A DNA stretch of 5,763 nucleotides from Flavobacteriales bacterium UBA972 (GTDB taxonomy: Bacteria > Bacteroidota > Bacteroidia > Flavobacteriales > Schleiferiaceae). Numbering within the stretch: position 1 is the stretch's first letter; every line of letters begins with the position of its first letter. A model generated the notes under the pieces. That model ran no database searches. It saw only the letters and a program-made list of their open reading frames with translations, and was not told the origin of the DNA. Position numbers and translations under genes: made by a program. Location: positions 9,674-15,436 of the forward strand of contig DBBY01000024.1 of the NCBI GenBank assembly GCA_002292855.1, read 5' to 3'. This document shows, piece after piece, positions 1 through 5,763 of the stretch.

Positions 1-407
1 TCGCCCTCGGGCACAAAGGCAAAGTCCGCATAAAAGCCTTCGAGGTAGCATTGTGCGCTAATTACCAATTCTTTACCTGGGTAAAGGCGTTCTGCTTCGA
101 GCAGTGCGCGCCTCATTAGTTCGCGGCCGAGACCGGTTCCGCGCACCGACGACGAAGTGGCCACCCGGCCAATGCTGGGTTCTGGGTAGGAGGTTCCTGG
201 CGGAACCACTCGCGCGACCGCAGCGACCTGCCCTTGGGAGTCCTCGGCCCAAAGGTGATGGCAACCCCGGTCTTTGGCGTCGGGGTCGACGTAGGCGCAG
301 TTTTGTTCCAGCACAAATACCTCGGCCCGCAGGCTAAGAATGCGATGGAGCTGGTCGGCCGACAGCGACAAAAAAGGAGCAAAATGCCAAGAATAAGGTA
401 CTGCCAT
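1..407 (-). CDS. elaA: ElaA-family GNAT N-acetyltransferase, 3' end cut by window edge
   Basis: Translating the reverse strand from the ATG at 407 gives 135 residues that stay open to the left edge. Seen: the ElaA-type N-terminal block LRAEVFVLEQNC (about residues 26-37), then a DPDAKD segment and HHLWAED (50-56). An acetyl-CoA pyrophosphate-binding loop VRGTGLG follows at 88-94, and the late GNAT block AQCYLEGFYADFAF is at 118-131. ElaA proteins are about 150 residues, so roughly 15 C-terminal residues should lie outside the window (normally an acidic Y-x-E-D-G-I-P-H-type ending). An in-frame TAA lies at 431-429 and no other ATG intervenes, which supports this start; no Shine-Dalgarno is visible. 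The family is a cytosolic acetyl-CoA-dependent acyltransferase whose acceptor is generally unknown, so no substrate is proposed. It is divergent from the isomerase gene, 43 bp away. Confidence 0.93.
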   Translation of the reverse strand, partial: MAVPYSWHFAPFLSLSADQLHRILSLRAEVFVLEQNCAYVDPDAKDRGCHHLWAEDSQGQVAAVARVVPPGTSYPEPSIGRVATSSSVRGTGLGRELMRRALLEAERLYPGKELVISAQCYLEGFYADFAFVPEG

Positions 408-450
408 AGCGATCCGAAGGTCGTACTTTTAGGGGAATAATTCCAAGCCC
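408..450. promoter_or_regulatory. Divergent intergenic spacer with small palindrome; candidate promoter region
   Basis: This 43-bp gap separates the divergent starts of the acetyltransferase and the isomerase, so at least one promoter should lie in or near it. Seen: a perfect inverted repeat GGAAT-A-ATTCC at 434-444, ending 6 bp before the isomerase ATG. On the plus strand TACTTTTA at 424-431 is one mismatch from the Bacteroidota -7 box TAnnTTTG. No convincing TTTG-like -33 box lies at the expected distance upstream, and I find no good matching element for the minus-strand gene. An 11-bp palindrome can occur by chance, so operator function is a guess. Confidence 0.3.
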
Positions 451-1446
451 ATGATGCTCCAGTTGATCCAAAACTTTCCTAAGCATATTGCTGATTCTCT
501 GATTATTGCCGAAGGTGTCGGCAAGGTTTGGTCGCCTTTGGCGCGGCCCGTACACCAGGTGGTAGTCACCGGCCTCGGCGGCAGCGGAATCGGCGGGACC
601 ATTGCAGCAGACCTCTGCTCGGCCTCGGCTCGAGTTCCTGTGCTGGTGAATAAGGGCTATTCCTTGCCCCATTGGATTGGCCCTAATACGCTGGTTGTGG
701 CGTGCAGCTACAGCGGCAATACCGAAGAAACGCTTAATGCCCTTGACCAGGCCATGGCGGCCGGTTGCATGGTGACGGCCATTACCAGTGGCGGAGCACT
801 CAAGCAGCGCGCCGAGAAACTGGGTTGGAATCACAGTGTGGTACCGGGCGGAAGCCCTCCGCGCTCGATGTTTGGTTATGCCCTCATTCAAATTTTGGCC
901 CATCTTGACCTGGCGGGTGTTGGCACCCCAGCCAACTGGAAGGCTCATGCGGCTCAAGCAGTCCTTAGCCTGGAGGCCCGCCGCGGCGAGCACTTGGCCC
1001 AGGCCGAGTTGGTTTCAGACGCCTTAGGGGGCAAGACTGTGGCGGTTTATGCGGCCTCGGGAATGGCTGGCGTTGCTGCGCGTTGGCGCCAGCAGCTCAA
1101 CGAGAACAGCAAAATGCCCGCTTGGGATGCGGAGGTCCCCGAGATGAACCACAACGAAATGGTGGGCTGGGCAGGCGGCGGTGCGCAGTTTTGCGCGGTT
1201 TTTCTGCATTCGACTGCAGACGCTCCGCGCAACCGCATGCGAATGGAGCTCAATGCTCCCGCCATCCGCGCACGAGGCAACAGCGTTATAGAGCTGCATG
1301 CTCATGGGGATTCTGCCCTGGAGCAGGTTTTGGATTTGGTGGCCCTGGGCGACTGGGTGAGCTACGTCCTGGGACTTCGCAACGGCGTAGATATTATGGA
1401 CATCAAGGTCATTGACGACCTGAAGGAGGCCCTGTCTAAGGCATGA
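451..1446 (+). CDS. Bifunctional phosphoglucose/phosphomannose isomerase (SIS domain)
   Basis: A 331-residue cytosolic enzyme predicted to interconvert glucose-6-phosphate or mannose-6-phosphate with fructose-6-phosphate, feeding glycolysis and nucleotide-sugar synthesis. Seen: a Rossmann-like SIS domain with glycine-rich TGLGGSGIGGT (40-50) and the sugar-phosphate loop CSYSGNTEET (85-94), then PPRSMFGY (136-143). A second SIS half carries RWRQQLNENSK (211-221) and PEMNHNEMVGW (230-240). Glu218 and His234 are 16 residues apart, the same spacing as catalytic Glu203 and His219 of the Pyrobaculum PGI/PMI enzyme as I recall it, so both catalytic residues seem intact. The C-terminal VDIMDIKVIDDLKEAL helix is typical of the family. 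The length is normal. Two adjacent ATG codons (451, 454) are possible starts; the first is used. Its TGA overlaps the lipB ATG by 4 bp (ATGA), suggesting translational coupling. Confidence 0.93.
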   Translation: MMLQLIQNFPKHIADSLIIAEGVGKVWSPLARPVHQVVVTGLGGSGIGGTIAADLCSASARVPVLVNKGYSLPHWIGPNTLVVACSYSGNTEETLNALDQAMAAGCMVTAITSGGALKQRAEKLGWNHSVVPGGSPPRSMFGYALIQILAHLDLAGVGTPANWKAHAAQAVLSLEARRGEHLAQAELVSDALGGKTVAVYAASGMAGVAARWRQQLNENSKMPAWDAEVPEMNHNEMVGWAGGGAQFCAVFLHSTADAPRNRMRMELNAPAIRARGNSVIELHAHGDSALEQVLDLVALGDWVSYVLGLRNGVDIMDIKVIDDLKEALSKA

Positions 1447-2177
1447 GCCGCCGCAGCGTCCGCTTTGCCGACCTCGGAACCTGGTCCTACCAGCGGGCCT
1501 GGGACTTTCAAGAAGCCCTCTTTACCGAGGTCGTGGAGCAAAAGTCCGCAAACCGCAAGCTGCCCGAAGCGGAGCGGATCGCAACGCGCGACACCCTTCT
1601 TTTTGTGGAGCATCCGCACGTGTACACCATGGGCAAGAGCGGCGATTTGGGCAATCTTTTGGCCGACGACGAGCGCTTAAAAGCCATCAATGCGGAGTTT
1701 TTTCGCACCAATCGAGGGGGTGATATTACCTACCATGGGCCGGGTCAGCTGGTCGGCTACCCGATTTTAGACCTCGACGAGTACTTCACCGACATTCACC
1801 GCTACCTGCGCACCCTAGAAGAGGTCATCATTGCAACCCTTGCGGATTATGGAATTCACGGCGACCGAAGTCCGGGCGAGACGGGCGTTTGGCTTGATGT
1901 CGGAAGCCCCTTTGCCCGCAAAATCTGCGCGATGGGCGTGCGCGCCTCAAGGTGGGTAACCATGCACGGCTGGGCCTTTAACCTCAACACCGACCTGCGT
2001 TATTTTGAGTACATAATTCCTTGCGGAATCAAGGATAAGGCCGTCACTTCGCTTCAGCGCGAGCTGGCGCGGCGCGTGGATGAGGCGGAGGTTAAAGCGC
2101 TAGTTGCCGGTCATTTTGCCCGACTTTTTGAGGTGGACCTCGCCGATACGGCTGTCGATCGTTTGCTCGGCGCGTAG
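1443..2177 (+). CDS. lipB: Lipoyl(octanoyl) transferase LipB
   Basis: A 244-residue cytosolic enzyme that moves octanoyl from octanoyl-ACP to the lipoyl-domain lysine of 2-oxoacid dehydrogenases and the glycine cleavage H protein, the first step of lipoate assembly before LipA. Seen: HPHVYTMG (57-64), the LipB signature RGGDITYHGPGQ (91-102), the conserved GVW (148-150), then RKICAMGVR with Lys160 as the catalytic lysine. WVTMHGWAFNLNTDL (171-185) follows, and IIPCGIKDKAVTSL contains the catalytic Cys194. All active-site residues are present. It is longer than E. coli LipB (213 aa), partly through extra residues at about 34-50 after the first helix. It starts inside the isomerase stop (ATGA). 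An AAGGAGG at 1423-1429 lies 13 nt before the ATG, too far to be a good ribosome site. No lipA is seen in the window. Confidence 0.96.
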   Translation: MSRRSVRFADLGTWSYQRAWDFQEALFTEVVEQKSANRKLPEAERIATRDTLLFVEHPHVYTMGKSGDLGNLLADDERLKAINAEFFRTNRGGDITYHGPGQLVGYPILDLDEYFTDIHRYLRTLEEVIIATLADYGIHGDRSPGETGVWLDVGSPFARKICAMGVRASRWVTMHGWAFNLNTDLRYFEYIIPCGIKDKAVTSLQRELARRVDEAEVKALVAGHFARLFEVDLADTAVDRLLGA

Positions 2178-2197
2178 TTACTCCTAACTTGCAGGCC

Positions 2198-3333
2198 ATG
2201 AAACGCATTATTTCGCTGGTTTTTGCCATTGCCCTGCTCGCAGCCTTGGTCTATTCCTCCTGGTACAGCTACCTCATCAAGGGGGTTTATGCCACCTATT
2301 GGCAGGGTCGAACCACCTCGGATCCCTTTGACGCGGCCTATTTTGATACCAAGCCTGTTGCGGCCTCGACGAGTCCCCAGCCCTGGCCCCTTGCCTTAAC
2401 CGCGGCCATGGCTCCCAGTGCAGCAACCCAGCAGTTGCTCGACGCAAGCCAAACCGGTGCCCTGCTCGTTTTTGACCGCGACAGCCTTCGCCATGAGGCC
2501 TATTATGCGGACTTTAACCGAGAATCGCGCGCCAATTCGTTTTCGATGGCAAAGTCCATGGTTACTATGATGGTGCAGATCGCCGTGCAAGAAGGCAAGA
2601 TTCCAAGCTGGGAGGCCAAGGCCAAAGACTACATTCCTGAGCTCCACGGGCCCGGGGCAGAGCGATTGACCCTGCGCGATTTAAGTTCCATGCATGCCGA
2701 CCTCGATTGGACAGAGAACTACTACGACCCCTTTGGAGAGACGGCCAAGCTCTACTACGGCGACGACCAGCTGGGCCTGATTTTGGAGCGAGAGGTTGGC
2801 GATTCGGTAGGGCTTAGGTACGAGTACCAGTCGGCCACGACTACGCTTTTAAGCGTTTGCCTGGAGCGCGCAGTGGGAGAGCCCCTCCAGGACTATGCCT
2901 CTCGCATGCTTTGGGGGCCCTTGGGCGCGGAATCCGACGCGAGCTGGCACGTGGACGGTCAAGGCGAGGCCTTGGCTTTTTGCTGCTTTAATGCCACCGC
3001 CAGAGACTATGGCCGCCTGGGTCAGCTGCTGGTGCAGCATGGCAGGTGGAACGGCCTGCCCTTGCTCGACAGCACCTGGATTTCGCTTGCTTCTTCGCCG
3101 CGCACGGCCTCGTTTTATGGCCAGAGTTTTTGGCTTGGCTCAGCCCCTGACCCCAGCGGCTTGGGGCCCGCCCGCACCTACCTCTCGATGCGGGGCCACC
3201 TTGGGCAATGGATCATAGCCTTTCCCGAGACCCGGCGCGTCGTAATGCGCCTTGGTCGTAAAGAGGGCGAGCGCATCAAGGGCTCTTCGGAGTCCCTGAC
3301 CTTCAGGGCCCTTGCCCATGAGTACGCCTGGAA

Positions 3334-3337
<4 letters not shown>
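2198..3337 (+). CDS. Membrane-anchored serine hydrolase, beta-lactamase/6-aminohexanoate-dimer hydrolase-like (PF00144)
   Basis: A 379-residue protein starting at ATG 2198; an in-frame TTG at 2189 would add only three residues and is less likely. Seen: a basic start (MKR) followed by a hydrophobic stretch at about 4-27 with no lipobox cysteine, so a signal anchor or uncleaved signal placing the catalytic domain in the periplasm. The penicillin-recognising fold has SMAK at 116-119 (nucleophile Ser116, Lys119), YQS at 210-212 (the YxN-equivalent Tyr210) within YEYQS, ATARDYGRLGQL at about 266-277, and RGHLGQW at 332-338 as the KTG-equivalent strand. This pattern matches the NylB/EstB branch of class C-like hydrolases rather than true beta-lactamases. 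Substrate is unknown: small amide, ester or peptide. Before DWTEN the usual M-S-S-G turn reads M-H-A-D. It lies 20 bp after lipB and overlaps the ABC gene by 4 bp. Confidence 0.9.
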
Positions 3338-4794
<1,457 letters not shown>

Positions 4795-4809
<15 letters not shown>

Positions 4810-4861
4810 CAGCTGGCAGCTAGCGACTCGCTGCTAGCAACTGGCAAGCAACTAGCAACTA
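4795..4861. repeat. Tandem heptamer array, consensus GCAACTA, at a convergent gene junction
   Basis: Reading from 4795 the sequence divides into heptamers GCAACGA, GCAACTA, GCAGCTG, GCAGCTA, GCGACTC, GCTGCTA, GCAACTG, a partial GCAA (4844-4847), then GCAACTA and GCAACTA: nine units plus four bases, 67 bp. The last base alternates, so units ending CTA recur every 14 bp over 4806-4837. CTAG occurs six times (4792, 4806, 4820, 4834, 4852, 4859), against about four times by eye in the rest of the window. The array covers the last 15 bases of the ABC gene and ends one base before the CoA-transferase stop. Flanking GAGCTA (4789-4794) and GTTAG (4862-4866) may be decayed units. Whether it occurs elsewhere in the genome cannot be seen here. 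Confidence 0.85.
4806..4837. terminator. Possible bidirectional hairpin between convergent genes
   Basis: CTAGCAGC (4806-4813) is exactly complementary to GCTGCTAG (4830-4837) across a 16-nt loop. Alternative pairings exist: GCTAGC at 4819-4824 with GCTAGC at 4833-4838, and AGCGA with TCGCT around one base (4822-4832). The position between two converging transcription units fits a shared terminator. There is no T-run on either strand, so it is not a canonical intrinsic terminator, and the complementarity may simply follow from repeated palindromic CTAG/GCTAGC units. Confidence 0.3.
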
Positions 4862-4862
4862 G

Positions 4863-5522
4863 TTAGAGCCGCATTTCGGGAACCTCGCCTTCAATGATGA
4901 GGCGGCCAGCGGTCTTGGCAATGATTTCGTCGACGCTGACGCCGGGTGCTCGCTCGCGCAGAATGAACCCGCGCTCGGGGTCAATATCGAGTACGGCGAG
5001 GTCGGTGACGACTTTTTTGACGCATCCGACTCCGGTGAGGGGCAGGGTGCAGGCGCTCAAGAGCTTGGATTCGCCCTCGCGGTTGCTGTGCTGCATGGCG
5101 ACGATGATGCGCTCGGCGCTGGCGACGAGGTCCATGGCTCCGCCCATGCCTTTGACCATTCGGCCCGGAATCTTCCAGTTGGCGATGTCGCCGCGGTCGG
5201 AGACTTCCATGGCCCCAAGGACCGTGAGCTGCACCTTGCGGGCGCGGATCATGCCAAAGGAGGTGGCGCTGTCAAACAAGGAGGCCCCGGGAAGCGCGGT
5301 GATCGTTTGCTTGCCGGCGTTGATGAGGTCGGCGTCTTCTTCGCCCTCGAACGGGAAGGGGCCCATGCCGAGGATTCCGTTTTCGGACTGGAATTCGACG
5401 TCGATTCCCTCGGGAATGTAGTTGGCGACCAGGGTCGGGATACCGATGCCCAAATTCACGTACCAGCCGTTGCGCAGCTCCTGGGCGATGCGGCGCGCAA
5501 TTCCGTTTTTGTCAAGTGCCAT
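4863..5522 (-). CDS. scoB: 3-oxoacid (succinyl-CoA) CoA-transferase, subunit B
   Basis: A 219-residue cytosolic subunit that, with subunit A, transfers CoA between succinyl-CoA and acetoacetate or a related 3-oxoacid, activating it for thiolysis to acetyl-CoA. Seen: the N-terminal helix GIARRIAQEL, NLGIGIPTLV (23-32), the signature QSENGILGMGP (45-55) with Glu47 as the catalytic glutamate that forms the CoA thioester, INAGKQTITALPGA (67-80), GMGGAMDLV (125-133) and LTGVGCVKKVVTDLAV (162-177). The length is normal for a separate beta subunit. The ATG at 5522 follows the subunit A stop after 3 bp, so the pair is probably co-translated; no Shine-Dalgarno is visible. Its TAA (4865-4863) abuts the heptamer array. 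PcaJ (3-oxoadipate) and AtoA (short-chain fatty acid) share these motifs; the subunit A tail favours the SCOT type. Confidence 0.93.
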   Translation of the reverse strand: MALDKNGIARRIAQELRNGWYVNLGIGIPTLVANYIPEGIDVEFQSENGILGMGPFPFEGEEDADLINAGKQTITALPGASLFDSATSFGMIRARKVQLTVLGAMEVSDRGDIANWKIPGRMVKGMGGAMDLVASAERIIVAMQHSNREGESKLLSACTLPLTGVGCVKKVVTDLAVLDIDPERGFILRERAPGVSVDEIIAKTAGRLIIEGEVPEMRL

Positions 5523-5525
5523 GGC

Positions 5526-5763
5526 TTAGTTCGTGGGGTTTTTAGGGCGGACGGTGCGCTGCTCAATGCGCTTCTCGTAGTGGGCGCCTTGCACGATGCG
5601 GTGCACAAAAATTCCCGGAACGTGGATGGCGTTGGGGTCGAGGGTTCCGGCGGGAACGAGCTCTTCGACTTCGGCGACCGTGATGCGCCCGGCCATGGCC
5701 ATCATGGGGTTGAAGTTGCGCGCGGTACCCTTAAAAATTAGGTTGCCGGCCTCGTCGCCCTTC
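5526..5763 (-). CDS. scoA: 3-oxoacid (succinyl-CoA) CoA-transferase, subunit A, C-terminal part (5' end outside window)
   Basis: Reverse-strand reading gives 78 residues open to the right edge and ending at a TAA at 5528-5526. Seen: GNLIFKGTARNFNPMMAMAG (7-26 of the fragment), the conserved region of subunit A where the small-residue and Asn-Pro motif precedes the active cleft. It is followed by ITVAEVEELVPAGTLDPNAIHVPGIFV and a basic end HYEKRIEQRTVR. The HVPGIFVHRIVQG...YEKRIE tail is the pattern of mitochondrial and bacterial succinyl-CoA:3-oxoacid CoA-transferases. Family members are about 230 residues, so roughly two thirds, including the N-terminal CoA-binding glycine motif, lies beyond the window. 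It is the upstream partner of subunit B, and the promoter of the pair is not in the window. Confidence 0.92.
   Translation of the reverse strand, partial: KGDEAGNLIFKGTARNFNPMMAMAGRITVAEVEELVPAGTLDPNAIHVPGIFVHRIVQGAHYEKRIEQRTVRPKNPTN

Noticed and set aside
334..993. Long open frame on the minus strand opposite the isomerase gene (219 codons)
   Set aside because: It lies opposite the catalytic SIS domain, overlaps the acetyltransferase gene in another frame, and its translation shows no recognisable motif; an antisense shadow in GC-rich DNA.
1423..1429. AAGGAGG resembling a Shine-Dalgarno for lipB
   Set aside because: It is 13 nt before the ATG and encodes conserved residues of the isomerase C-terminal helix; the ATGA overlap is a better explanation for coupling.
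2189..2197. TTG start three codons upstream of the serine hydrolase ATG
   Set aside because: It adds only MQA ahead of MKR; the ATG gives a normal basic signal-anchor start.
5088..5741. Long plus-strand open frame opposite the CoA-transferase genes (217 codons)
   Set aside because: It spans the junction of two well-supported minus-strand genes and its low-complexity translation is a mirror of their conserved codons.

Overview
The window is an ordinary-looking, gene-dense, GC-rich chromosomal segment, most likely from a member of the Bacteroidota. The evidence is the archaeal/bacteroidete-type SIS-domain phosphoglucose/phosphomannose isomerase, an ABC ATPase with the linker style I associate with that phylum, and start codons with no well-placed Shine-Dalgarno sequence. 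The phylum assignment is an inference; no rRNA or other marker gene is present. I see no phage, transposon, CRISPR or defence genes.

Layout. Positions 407 to 1 (minus strand) hold an ElaA-type GNAT acetyltransferase that runs off the left edge. A 43-bp divergent spacer follows, with a small perfect palindrome. Positions 451 to 4809 (plus strand) carry four tightly packed genes that look like one operon: bifunctional phosphoglucose/phosphomannose isomerase, lipoyl/octanoyl transferase LipB, a membrane-anchored PF00144 serine hydrolase, and a fused two-domain oligopeptide-type ABC ATPase. The first two genes and the last two genes each overlap by 4 bp (ATGA), and the middle junction is a 20-bp gap. 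Positions 5763 to 4863 (minus strand) hold the end of subunit A and all of subunit B of a succinyl-CoA:3-oxoacid CoA-transferase, 3 bp apart. The two convergent blocks meet at a 67-bp tandem heptamer array.

Function. The operon mixes sugar-phosphate interconversion, lipoate attachment, a penicillin-binding-protein-like hydrolase and an ABC ATPase without its permeases. I cannot infer one pathway from it; co-transcription of housekeeping genes is the simplest reading. The CoA-transferase pair is a normal ketone-body/3-oxoacid activation module.

The least ordinary part is the convergent junction. The array (consensus GCAACTA, with a 14-bp higher-order period) places CTAG tetramers so that TAG stops occur in all six frames. 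It supplies the stop codon of the ABC ATPase and abuts that of the CoA-transferase. It also coincides with an ABC protein whose C-terminus looks about 35 to 40 residues short. This is suggestive of repeat expansion or deletion at the junction, but not proof of a new system.
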